Shown: piece after piece, positions 22,565 through 34,274 of the stretch | How the letters are laid out: each line of letters opens with the position of its first letter | Position numbering within the stretch: position 1 is the first letter of the stretch | Assembly (NCBI GenBank): GCA_015680685.1 | Contig: MNCI01002250.1 | Coordinates: 337,378-385,032, forward strand | Source: Gnetum montanum | Lineage: Eukaryota; Streptophyta; Gnetopsida; Gnetales; Gnetaceae | DNA: 47,655 nt | Direction of reading: 5' to 3' | The notes under the pieces: generated by a model | What the model saw: the letters and a program-made list of their open reading frames with translations, nothing else | Told to the model about the DNA's origin: nothing | Databases searched by the model: none | Position numbers and translations under genes: made by a program

Positions 22565-25500
22565 TAGCCATCTCTAATGACACTACTCTAGGGAAGCATT
22601 GCTTAGCACTACCCAAGAGTCTCAAAGTAGCCAAATGTTTCATAGCAGACTGAAGGTAGACTATACCTCAACATCTTCAAAACCTTGCATCCACATCATA
22701 AGTACACAACTCACATGCTACACATTAGTGTTACAAGAACACCTTTATAATCATATAAGCAAGTGAACCAATATAGCACATACAACATACATATAAAGAT
22801 ACCATTCCTTAACAGAGCTAAGATGTGTTCCTACTTAATACATCTAGCCTTAAGCCCCACTCCATAGAAAAGGGTGGTAGCCTGAGCATTAGAGTTAAAG
22901 CTCCTTCAAAAGCCTACCTATGTTTGTACCACGACATACAAAGAATTAAGGCTATGTAGTTTGTTAGATGATGGTTAAAATAGTATAGAACAAGTAAGGA
23001 TCTCCACACTCCTTTAGCCCCCATTCCAAAGGAAAACAACCTTTGATCCACCAACTAGGCATGTTTTGTTGTACTCTCCTCCACTTGAATGAAGTGATAT
23101 CCTTGAAGCTTAAGTCTTGGTTCATACACTTCCTCAAACATGAAGAGAACATTGGATATCGATAGTATCAATCCACTTAAAGCCCTTCCAATAATTGTAG
23201 ACAAGAAGTTTCAATAGCTAGGGTAATTAATTGTCAAGTATGAACATTGAACTTAACTTGACATCTAATCAAGATTTCGAAATGCTAATGTAACCCACAT
23301 TACGGAAGTAAAGATTGACAAGCAACTAAACCAATGTAACAAACACAACATGCTCAAGCGCACTAATATACATATAGAAACATCGTTCCTTAAGAGAGCT
23401 AAGATGTGTCCCTATTCTAACACATCTAGCCCTAACCCTTGCTTTGTAGAGAAGGGAGGTGGCTCAAACATCAAAGTCAAAGCTCTTCTATAAGCCTACA
23501 TATCCTTGTCACACAACACATAAGGAATCAAGTCCATGTAGTTCTTTAGATGATGGTTCCTTCGTCTAGTCCCCATTCCACACTCTAATTTTTTAGGTGT
23601 TCAAACCTCATAAGGATCTCCACATTCCTCTAGTCCCTATTCCAAAAGGATACATCCTTTGATCCACCAATAAGTCATGTTTTGCTACACTCTCCCACAC
23701 TTAAAAGAAGTGACATATTCAAAGCTTAAGTCTTTGTTCATACACTTTTTCAAACATGGAAAGCACAATGGATATCAAGAGTATTAAGCCACTTAAATCC
23801 TATTTGACAATTATAGACAAGAAGGTTCAATGACTAGGGTAATCAACCATAAAGCACAAATGTTGAACTCAACTTGACATCTAATCGAGATTTAGAGATG
23901 GTCGTGAAACCTAGGTTAAAAAAGAAAAGGCTTGTCCTTTTTCATGTGAAAAAAATTCTACTTACTTAATAGGTGGGTCAATTCTCTACCTCTAGTGGTG
24001 ATACGAGAGCGATAGAGTCAATTCTCTAAGTTGAAAGAAAGATTACATCATACCTTTAGGGAATTGGTCCCCTTGCATAGTGGGAGTATAACACTAGCAT
24101 GTGCATTGTTCCTTGGCAATTTAACCTCATTGTAGTAATCACCCTAGGGTATTCCTTCCTTGTTTCAATAACATTGAGGCATTCTCTCCTCTTTGAATAA
24201 TGTTAGTGCTCCCTTCTTGGAGACATTGTAGAAATTTTCCCTTCTAACTTTTGTTTCATAATGACCTTGTTACACAATGTTGTTTTTCAGAATCTTCAAT
24301 TAGCTTGCTCAAATTTTATTTTCTTGTACTTTTTTTGTACTTTAAAGAATAAAATAATATGTTCATTAGTTGCTTCATGCATTCAAATCTAATTTTCATC
24401 TTTAAGTACCATTACACTTTTAACTTTGCATTAATAGTGAAGTTTTAAAATTTTCCCTACATTGTTGAAGAGTAAATTTAAATTTTTCCTTTCCAAGAAA
24501 AATGAGGGAAAACAATCATATTCTTTTAAATCATCAATCTTACCTTTACATGATTTAATAAGCCTAATAGTGTTAAAAATGTTAAGCCAAATCTACCACA
24601 CAACCACATAATGTAAGAGTTCTTGGTAAGAATATGCTTTGAAAATGAGCTATGACATGTCTAGTGTGTGAAACACCATACAAAGTTTTTATGTTCTTGT
24701 GTTCACACTTTGGATTACCCTAGGGTGATGCTAAGATAACCCCAATAGTAGCAAATTCTATGGGAATACCTACATCGAAAAAAATAACTATACTCTAATA
24801 CTAATGTAAATTATCATACCTGAACAAAAATAATGAAAAGGTAAACATAGTTAAATAGTGGTAAAAAAAGCTAACAACATCAAATAGAAACACTAAAAGA
24901 TAAGGCATTTAGTGAAAATTTTGCATCATATTCTAATTTTTAAATTTGAAACATTTTAATTGAAGACACTTTGATTGTAACTGTAGTTTAGGTATACATG
25001 AGTGGATGTTTTTACCTTCCACTGTGTTATCTAAAGATCCTTTCTCCTATGCTTCCATGTTCCAAGATCTAACCTCAAAACATATTGAAACATAGGTCTT
25101 TGACTGGTGACTTATTTTATAACTTTTCCTATAACTCCCCCTATGTTGGATAGGTGGGAATACTAGCTACCTTAGGCTAGTGCACCCCTTGTTGGGATTT
25201 GTAAATTAAGCAAAATAAGTGGTCAAGAAAAAGTTAGTCAAGAAGGATCCCTATAGTAATGCAAGGTCACTAGTGACTAGTAGCTAACACACCCCTCCTA
25301 TACCTCAATGAAAAACAATAAAGACCAAAAATAAGCACATTCTTTACTTTTTTTTCTGACCTTTTATTCTTTCCTTTATCTTTTGATATTATTTAGAAGC
25401 TCTTCTATTATTTGGATAGGTGTTTCTTTTTTTTTATTCTACCATCATTGTTTTACCATGTGTGACCAAACTCTATTAAAGTACTATCATACTTATGTAA

Positions 25501-25964
25501 CACAAAATCATTTGGTCGATGCAAAGATAAGTGGCTATGTAGTAAAAAAATCTAAATTGGATTTTCCATTAAATTTTCAAGCATGCATCGATTATCAAAA
25601 ATATAAAAAGAAAACATTATCTACAAACCCTTTGAACTTAACCTCACAATGACATCATGAACATAATTACTTAAGAAATTAAATTAATTTAATTAGTTTA
25701 GTTAGTTTAATTAAATTGTGTAGATTTTTTAACCATTTTGCCTTATCCAAGAAGGCCCCTTTTTTTGGTATGATGTTATACCATTCGAAACCATGTTAAG
25801 AAGATTTACTTATTTTCACATATTTCTTTTTGAGGTTAATAGCACTACTCTAGAGGAGTACCACTCAACATCATCCTTGAGTCCAAAAGTAGTCAAGTGT
25901 TCCAAAGTGGGCCCAAGATGGACTATGCCTCAACAATCATAGCACTTGCATGCACACATTAAGC
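22565..25964. repeat. Unclassified non-coding repeat with internal duplications
   Basis: The stretch opens with a block 'gacactactctagg...cctcaacat' (22575-22700) that recurs as a direct repeat at 25845-25960, 3.27 kb apart. This could be the two ends of an element. Inside, a unit of about 581 bp starting near 22740 is repeated at about 23320-23920, both copies with 'gagctaagatgtgt' and 'aaggatctccaca.tcct' blocks. No domain was readable in any frame. The right copy runs directly into TE4 at 25965, so TE4 or a rearrangement truncates it. The 25383-25652 open frame is not recognised. Confidence 0.55.
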
Positions 25965-27106
25965 AAAACAATGTGCATGGAACCCATTGAGAGCGTGACA
26001 TGCACTTATGTTGCAAGCATGGATGAACTTGAGCAAGTTTATCGCCAACTCTCTAATAATGAAAATGATGATATTAATTAGGAAGAGTTGGAGATCCCTA
26101 AAAATTTCAAACAAGAGCCCTTAGAGTTGAAAACTCTACCTACCAACCTAGAATATGCATTCTTGAAAAATAGCAAGCTAGTCATACTTAATGCCAAACT
26201 TGCTCCTGAACAAAAAGAAAAACTATTAAAAGTGGTTAACATATGGCCAACAGCCTTTACTTGGTTATATCTTGAACTCACTGGAATTGATCCATGGATA
26301 TGCTAGCACTGCATTTACATGAATTCGTCCATGAAGCCAATGAGGCAACCACAATGGTGGTTGAACCCAAAATTGAAGCAAATCGTCAAAGTGGAGATTG
26401 AGCAACTCCTTAAGGCAGGGTTCATCTACCACGTTGTGGATAGCAAGTGGGTCAGGCCACTTGTCATAGTGCCAAAGAAAGGTGGCAAATGGTGGGTTTG
26501 TATCAACTTTAGGCTGTTAAACATGGCAACACTTAAAGATCATTTTCCATTGTTATTCATTGATCAGGTGTTGGACACCATATCTAGGCATTACTGTTAT
26601 AGTTTTTTGGATGGTTATAGTGGCATAACCAAATCCAGATTGCACCAAAAGATATGGCCAAAAAAACATTCACAAGTCCTTGGGGGACCTTTGCATATTG
26701 CAAGATTCCTTTTGGTCTATGCAATGCTCCTACCACTTTCCAACGTTTAGCAACAAATAGGTAGTAGAGTAGAAGTCTTCATGGATGACTTCTTCACTTA
26801 TGGTGCTACATTCGAGTAAGCCTTGGACCACCTTGAGCAAGTACTCAAAAGATGTGTGGAAACAAATCTATGCATAAATTGACAAAAGAGTCATCTCATG
26901 GTCCAAGAAGGCATTGTATTAGGGCATAGAATTTTGTAGGAAGGGATCAAGATAGATGTCGAAAAGATAAAGGTCATCCAAGGAATCACTCACCAACTAG
27001 AAACCATCAAAGATGTTTGATCATTCCTTGGACACATTGGCTACTACTGATAATTTATAGAGAATTTCTCTAAGATCATGAAATCATTGGTCGAGCTAAC
27101 AAAGAA
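25965..27106 (+). pseudogene. TE4 reverse transcriptase, broken, 5' part of element missing
   Basis: The element starts abruptly in the linker before RT ('tgtgcatggaacc', also at TE5 34222). It then shows FKQEPLELK, KKGGKWWVCINFRLLN, the SFLDGYSG block and FMDD at 26778-26789. This copy keeps the catalytic Asp pair that TE5 (FMDE) and TE3 (FLDN) have lost. Frames change near 26630 and stops are common. LTR, gag and protease are absent on this side, so TE4 is 5'-truncated. Confidence 0.75.
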
Positions 27107-27107
27107 A

Positions 27108-27546
27108 GATGCTTCTTTCATCTAAACCAACGAATGAGAAAATACATTCCAAAGCCTCAAGCAGAAGCTCGTAGAGACTTCAATTCTATGAGCACCTAAT
27201 TGGTCTAGACCATTACATATCATGATGGATGCATCTAACTATGCATTGGAAGCCATGCTTATGTAGTTGGATGATAAGAAACATTCATATTATATCCACT
27301 GCATAAGTTAAAGCATTGTGGATGAAAGATGCTCCTTTCATTTGGACCAAGGAATGAGAAAATGCATTCCAAAGTCCCAAGTAGAAGCTCATAAAGACTT
27401 TAATTCTATGAGCACCTGATTGGTTCAAACCATTCCATATCATGATGGATGCATCTAACTATGCCTTGGGAGCTGTGCTTATGCAGTTGGATGATAAGAA
27501 ATCTCCATATTACATCCACTATGCAAGTCAAAGCATTTTGCGTGCA
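27108..27546 (+). repeat. 220-bp tandem duplication inside TE4 RNase H
   Basis: The segment starting GATGCTTCTTTCAT at 27108 is repeated from 27328 with a 220-bp offset. Both copies contain 'gatggatgcatctaactatgc' and the linker to RNase H. The copies differ at many positions, including different stops. The junction lies at 'gcattgtggatgaaagatg'. TE5 has only one such unit (35370-35580). Confidence 0.9.
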
Positions 27547-29170
27547 TAGTTAAATTACACCACCATAGAGAAAGGATTGATGGCAATGGTGTTTTCTCTA
27601 GGGAAGTTTAAATACTATGTGCTTAAATATAAAGTGTTTGTGCACACAGACCACAATGTCATTCACTTCCTCATAAATAAGCCAACAATGAGCCCTCATG
27701 TCATATGGTGGTTGATGATCTTGCAGGAATTCGATCTCACAATGGTAGATCGAAAGGGGACTGAGAATGTGGTTGTCGATCACTTGTATTAGTTGCAATG
27801 GGATAACAAAGAGGAGCAGAGCCTACTCTTTGACCAATTTCCTAATAAACTTCTCTTTGCTAGTGCAATAAATGAACAAATGCTTGCATAACCAAAATGG
27901 TATGATGGCATCCTCACTTATCTTCTTACTTAGGAGATACCACAAGATTTGGACCATAGAAAGAAATAACAATTTCTTCATCAGGCTAATCACTTCATGG
28001 AAATCAACAGACACCTTTACAAGGTGTGCACCAATTGCCTAGTTTGCTAGTGTGTACTTGATGTAGATCAATTATGTATTTTCTAGGATGCTCATGAGGG
28101 TCCTTGGTGGGCGCGCGGGGGTGGGGGTGGCATCACTATGCTAGGAGATGTACGATCATAAAAATCTGGATGGCAGGATACTATTGGCCCACAATCTTTA
28201 GGGATGTCCACCAATTTATATGATCCTATGGGTGCTATCAATGAGATAGTGGGATGGCCACATATATGGAGGGTCTTCAATAGTGGATTCAACCACTAGA
28301 ATCCTTTAACATATGGGGCATAGATTTCATGGATCCCATCACCCATGTCTAATGGGAAGGCATATATAATCATTGTCATTGATTATTGTCAAATCGGCAG
28401 AAGTAGTAGCCGTCACTGACTGTACATCATTCATTGCTACTTGATTTGTACAACAAAATGTTGTGAACAAGTTTAGAATGCCATGTGCACTAATTTCTGA
28501 CAACAAACCCATTTTATAGGTGCTACTTTTTGAAAACTCATGTAACGCTTGGGGGTTGAACATATATTCACAATACCCTATCACCCACAAGCCAATAGTC
28601 AAGAAAAGATGACTAATACGGAGATCACAAAGATTCTAACAAGAACTATTAGCAAATATAGGAGAGACTAAAGCATAAAACTCAACAATGCCCTTTGGGC
28701 CTACCACTCATCATGGAAACTCCCTATTGGCTACTCTCTCTATGAGTTAGTGTATAAAAAACTTCCAATGCTCCCAATTCAATTTGAGCTTCGTACACTC
28801 TCAACAGCCTATGACATGGATCTTGATCTAAGTCTAGTATAAAAAAAAGATTGATCAACCCAAATGTGCTAGAAAAAAATTGATTAGTAGTCCTATTGTA
28901 GAATGAAGTGAATAAGGTATTCAACAAATAATGTCATGATCTTAGAATATAGAAAGTAAAATTTCAACTAGGAGATAAGGTTCTCTATTGGAATCCCACA
29001 CACGTACCTCAAAAAAATTATTTCCAAACATTGTGGAAGGGGCCTTATATAATGATAAAACCTTTTCTTCTGGGGTCATGATCATATACAAACCTGAAAA
29101 CCCAAATAAGAAGTAGTTGGTCAACATCCAATAGATAAAGCCTTTCCACGAGCCCAAGCAAGCTAGTACA
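27440..29170 (+). pseudogene. TE4 RNase H and integrase, broken
   Basis: RNase H continues to about 27800 (HTDHNVIHFL, then DRKGTENVVVDHL). Integrase follows, with its zinc-binding region near 28020-28190 and the core with DF..I near 28325. An SDNK-type block lies near 28496-28510, where the second catalytic Asp sits. A region then matches TE5 36600-37150 up to the C-terminal KP.....LVN.Q blocks near 29090-29140. A G-rich insertion (ggtgggcgcgcgggggtgggggtgg, 28106-28130) interrupts the zinc region. Stops and frameshifts are frequent. Confidence 0.7.
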
Positions 29171-30060
29171 ACACATACCATGACAGATGAACAACCATAC
29201 TTAATCTTTTGGATCTCCTCCTTCCAACTCAGTCATAGGGAGATGGTCATATGTGCTAATCATATACATGGCTCTTCAGTTTTTCTATTTTTTGTTTTAC
29301 ACATTTTTGTTTTTACAAGTTTTTAATTTTACACCCTTTTTTATTTTAAAATTTTTTCCTATTTTACATCATTTTTTGTTTTACACCATTGTTAGTACAT
29401 TTAAATTTTTCTTAAATATTTTACACTTTCTTATAAATTTTACTTTATGTTAGTGTGATTTTCTAATGTTTTTTAATAAACATGCTTTGTGCCAACATGA
29501 CACAGTGGTGTTATAGCTATTACTAATGGTGGTTTGTGCTTAATGTTTTGTTTGCTAATGTTTGGTTTCTATTTCTGAATTTTTATATCGATGGCTAAGA
29601 CATGATCTCTTTTTCATGAAACAAGCAATGAGTTCACAACATCCACACATCCACAAACCCTATGGTTTTTCCTATTTTGAAAGTATGAGGTCCCTTTCAT
29701 TAAATAAACTTTTGATAAATTTATGACCTTGATAGTTTCTAGAATTTGGAAGGATTCAAAGGTTTGCATAGTGTGTAACTTCAAGGGGACTCAATACTCT
29801 TTGTACTCTTCTACTTGCTTGGGTGCATGAGTGTTTTCATAGACTTCTTACCATTTCGTGTCGACCAATAACAAGAAGTTGAATAAAGTCTTTGCATGAT
29901 GTGGTTCCCATCTAAAAAGAAGAAAAAAAACAAGACAAAAAAAATAAAATAAATAAAAAAAGAAAAAAAATAAAACATGATGGAAATTCAAAGCACACCC
30001 TTAGACAAATAAATGGGCTACAAGCATTGGTTATGGGACTAGAAAAACATGTTACCCATG
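29171..30060 (+). mobile_element. TE4 post-pol non-coding region, up to the TE5 insertion
   Basis: T-rich runs ('ttttgttttacac') and a run of A-rich bases at 29915-29970, then 'caaagcacaccc' and 'ggttatgggact', match TE5 at 37300-38105 in the same order. It stops at the TE5 LTR and resumes at 42730. Confidence 0.75.
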
Positions 30061-30962
30061 TGATGAAGTGTCATTGAGTCACTGCGTCGACTGGGCCGCA
30101 TATACGCAGCCGCGTCAACGTGGGCTTGTCGACGTAGCCTTCCTACGTTGACGTGGCCCCGTTTACGCAGCCACCTATCTCGGCCTATAAATAAGAGGGC
30201 CTTCCACCTCATTTAGGCATCTTTTAGTTAGTTGTAGTGAACCTCTTGCAGTTTGTTCCTGCAAGAGATAGAATATTTTCCAAGTGTCCACAATAGGTGT
30301 AACAAAAGTGATTAGCTCTTTATTTGAGCATTGATGTATCTGAGCCCATTGGCATGACAGCAATAAAGATGAACTATTCAAGCATTCCTTGCAGCATTTG
30401 GACATAGATATTTTATGCATTTAGTAGTTTAATATATTTATGCTTTTTTAGTTACATGTTAATTACTTAAGTTTCTGTTATTATTATTTTAATCTCTAGT
30501 GTTCATTCGTAGTTTGTAAAGACCATAAGTACGAACATCTCGAATGTAAATCAAACACTTAGTAAACCCAGTGACACTTAACGTCTAGTAGCCCAAAAGT
30601 GTTAGGAGATTCTTAGAACGTGCTCAGAAGATGGGATTGGATACTTAAGCTAGGAATAGTTAGAATACAAGATAGGATAATTAGAGATTAGATAATAGTT
30701 TATTCCCTACCTTTTATACCTTAAATTAGTCACCAAAAGATATGCTAAAAGCTATAAAAATCATTAGCCTTAATCTCACTTAACCATTGTAAATGGAACA
30801 TCACAAGTGATATTAGGAAGACAATGACCATTCTAACCCAAGGTTTCACTGGTTAGAAGTTTGGTGTATGTTAAGTGCTTACAGTCTACGAAATTTGACC
30901 AGGTCACGTGTGAATGCCCGTGATTCATATGGTTGGATGTACTGGTACCTAGCCGCTCATCA
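30061..30962 (+). repeat. 5' LTR of TE5
   Basis: 902 bp. The U3 array at 30085-30175 holds GTCGAC, CGTCAACG and CGTTGACG palindrome-type motifs and TACGCAGCC blocks. TATA box TATAAATA is at 30186-30193. Downstream are the shared R blocks 'ctcttgcagtttgttcc', 'tctttatttgagcattgatgta' and CAATAAAG (about 30360). Confidence 0.9.
30186..30193 (+). promoter_or_regulatory. TATA box of TE5 5' LTR
   Basis: TATAAATA immediately 3' of the CG-rich palindrome array; the same octamer stands in all other LTRs here except that of TE3, which has TATAAATG. Confidence 0.75.
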
Positions 30963-30963
30963 T

Positions 30964-30981
30964 TGGCACCGTTGCCGAGGA
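30964..30981 (+). other. TE5 primer-binding site, tRNA-Asp
   Basis: TGGCACCGTTGCCGAGGA, one base after the LTR. It differs by two bases from the complement of the plant tRNA-Asp 3' end (TGGCGCCGTTGCCGGGGA, known from Athila- and Ogre-type elements). Confidence 0.75.
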
Positions 30982-31130
30982 CTATTAAGTCTTACATGCG
31001 TCATCTAACCTTAGTGAAATTATCATTCAAGTCATTGGAACGGACCCAGGATAGAAATATTTACGCACACTAGGTGGATTAAAAGTAAATATCAAGGTAC
31101 ATCGATTACATGGACCATCTAACGTCTAGC

Positions 31131-33000
31131 ATGTCTTCTCATAGGAGGGAGATATCCACCCCACCGATGTCACAAGAGTGTCGGGTGGTGTACAAGCATC
31201 CCGATGAGTACATCCCTGATTTCACGTTCATCCTACATTAGGATGAGCATCTGAGATGGTAGGACATGGAGGGAAATATTGTACACCCTCCTGACCAATT
31301 AGCTCCTGCGATGCTATTTCACAATCTTGGCAAATTGGGCATCTAGAACCTTGGAGCAAAGTATGTCATGGAGGACCATGACTACCAGGACTATTGTCCC
31401 ACTAAGGCTCAAAGAGCAAGAGATTAGTAGCAGGTGGACAGATATGAATATCTGAAGGGGAAACAATTCAATAACTCTTATTCTCAAAAGGGCTTCTAGA
31501 CGATGGGAATTCCATCTTTCATGACACCCATTCAACCGAACTTCCCCTAGGGCACCAGGTCCTCCAATCCATGATTTATTCTAAGCATCTAGGTGGCCAA
31601 GATTCCCAAGGGGATGGAGGGTCACATAGCAAGGATGAACGGGATGATCAGGATCATCATCAGGGTAGAGGAAGAGATCCCTCTCGATCCTCTCACTCTC
31701 CTTCTCCTTCATCCAGCTCAAGCGCTAATCATCACCAAGGTAGGAGGAAGCAAAAGGATGGGGGCAAATATGTTTGGAAGGATCTGAAGGAGAAACATGA
31801 GGAAACACGCGAACCATCGCGTGATGCTCGTCAGCATGAATGGAGGGATAGCTGGAATCGTCACAGATGTCATGGTCCTCAATATGACTATGATTTAGAT
31901 GAGCCACTGTTGGCTACCCGAAGTATGCTCCAGATCTCTGAGGTAGTTGAAATTCCTAGTAGGCACATAAAGGATAACCAGATCAAGCACGTTGATATGA
32001 ACAACATCCCCAGATTTGAAGGGAGATACAACTGTGATCTGCAAACCCACCTGCAAGCATCCCATGATGGCTACACCTTGCAAAACATTGACAATGATTG
32101 GCAAAGGCTGAAGCTATTCCCTCACATACTCATCAAAGAAGCAGAGAGTTGGTATTGGTCCTTGGAGCCAGAATCAATTAGAAGATGGAGTATGATGCTT
32201 GAAATTTTCAATGACAAATATCAAATGTACTCAAGAGTGGCGAACCTGAGACAATAGATCCAAGGTTGGAAACAAGGGAATCATGAACCCTTGGGTGCCA
32301 CCATGAGTAGGTACTACTCGTTGTTGCATTAGTGCCCTGGTCATGGTTACTCTCAACGGGCACAGCTTTGCCACATCATTGATGGGCTCCATTTTGAAAT
32401 GCGAAAGAGCCTTGGCGTGTATGCCCAGGGGTGACTGTCAGAGCTAAGGATCCATCAATTGCAATGCCTCATTGAACAGGTGGCCAAGGAGGAAGGAGAA
32501 ATTAGGAAAAAGGAGAGTGCAGAAGAATTCAACTGGGATCCTTCCCTCAGAAAAAGGGAAGTCCATTTTTGTGATGAGGAGGAATAATCATCACTGGAAG
32601 TAGTGGTAAACTGAAAGACTATGCTGTTACAAAAGTTCACATCTAAAATTTTGGCAAAGGTGGATAAGATGTGGGACTCTTTGGACGAAAGGGTCCAAAG
32701 TATGTTGAAAATCACAGAGGAGTCCAGAGCACAAGGTAATGACCGTGATCGACACAGGAAGAAGGAAGCTAAACATGCCCAATATAAGGGAAAGGGAAAT
32801 GTTGCTGTAGCAGAGTAGGTTGTAGATTTTGACACCAAGGAGGAAGATGAATGTGGCATATGCCAATATGAACATCCTAAGGGATGTTGCCCTGTGGTGT
32901 CACACCTTTAAGAGTTTGGGGTGTACGCATTGAACCATCGCTTGGCACAATGACAAACACCTTGAAGGTTGCCTTATCCACAAGGTAATTCTAGGCAGTT
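31131..33000 (+). pseudogene. TE5 gag, broken
   Basis: Starts at ATG 31131 (MSSHRRE). A frame change before 31571 separates an N-terminal part from a long frame that is open to 32257 and continues with stops to about 32815. Residues about 15-60 of that frame are Ser/Arg/His/Asp-rich. The capsid (retrotrans_gag) part is NIPRFEG...LQASHD...LFPHILIKEAESWYWSLEPESI...FNDKY. A Lys-rich stretch precedes the variant zinc knuckle CGICQYEHPKGCC at 32852-32890. A Pro/Gln-rich tail leads to the protease. Gag would assemble particles and package RNA. Confidence 0.8.
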
Positions 33001-33585
33001 CCACTAGCAGCAGCAAGGATACTAACCAAGTGGAGTGCCACCACAACCGTATGAATACTTCCAACAATGCGAGCACCCACAAACATGGGGGATGCCACCT
33101 CCAAGGCAGCAGTACCCTTATAAATAGCCAGATCCTTATGGGTACTAGGTTCAGCAACTGGTCTCTCCATGTGACTCTTCCAGCCATGCGGCCTTTCAAA
33201 GTCATTACCACCCTCGGAGTATTTCTGCCCTCAATCTCCATCACCCTAAGGGGAAAACCCACATCTCTTTTATCCTCCATCATCTTCTCTTGCCACTCCT
33301 CCACCACATCCCACTCAGCTGCCACCTGCACCTCTGATGCAGGGGGAGATACTACCACAGCCATAGCAATGAAATGTTATGAGGATTGTTAACTTACAAC
33401 CGGCACCCCGGCCGAGTGGACCGGAACCCTAGCCACAGAAACATCCCTTTTTCTGACCCAACAATTTGAACATACCATCGCCTACACCTATAACCAGTGC
33501 CTTTGAACCTACAAGCACCTCCACTACTCCACTGCCAAAGTAGCCTCCAAGCCAACAACAACAACACTCCAATGTCCAGACGGTC

Positions 33586-34083
33586 ATGCTCATGCATGTT
33601 GTGATCGATTGGATCAAAACAGGTCACCTTCCCCAGAAATTGACTAATCCGGGAAGCCTCCTCATCTATCTTCATGTGGTACGGAATGAGCCATGCAAAG
33701 ATCTTCTGGACTTGGGGTCAGGGGTCAATTTGATCTCTCATGATATATACAAGAACTGGAACCTGCCCTCGCTAAAGAAGAGCAACATCTGGCTCGAGTT
33801 AGCAGACCAGTCCATCACTGTCCCCTTGGGATTGGTGGAGGACATTGTGATCACCATCTGTGGGTGGTCCTACCCTGATGATTTCCTAGTCATCCATGTA
33901 GAGAACTACAAGAGGAACTTCCCAATCATCATGGGAAGGGCCTGGCTAAGCATGGTGGATGCACAACTAGGCCTCCACTATCTATCCCTTAAAATTTCCA
34001 AGGAAAATCATTTTGGAGAGGTCGAGAAGAAGCACATTCTAGGCATCGCGTACAATGACTCAGGGTGCAACTATGTGCAGTAA
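33586..34083 (+). pseudogene. TE5 retropepsin-like protease
   Basis: This is an open frame of 165 codons, the best kept domain of the element. Active-site loop DLGSGVNLIS has Leu where most retropepsins have Ser or Thr between the catalytic Asp and Gly. FPIIMGRAWL is the second conserved block (ILGR-type). It would cleave the Gag-Pol polyprotein. The Asp-Leu-Gly form is common in plant Athila-like elements. Confidence 0.75.
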
Positions 34084-34274
34084 CTATGGTCCACTAAGTG
34101 GATATCCATTCAAGCATGCAGTCGGTGTACCAAGGAATCACTTGTTCAACAATGCCTATACATAGTAGCCACTAACCAAGAAGGCACCTAGTGGCTGATA
34201 GCTGATTCTAGCAGCACATTGTGCATGGAACCATCAGAGGGGCTTGTACAAGCCTACATCGACAACAAAGATGA

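Noticed and set aside
25383-25652. 89-codon plus-strand open frame
   Set aside because: No recognisable motif, AT-driven composition, inside an unclassified repeat.
30175-30420. Minus-strand open frame in the TE5 LTR
   Set aside because: Antisense to the LTR R region, no recognised protein.
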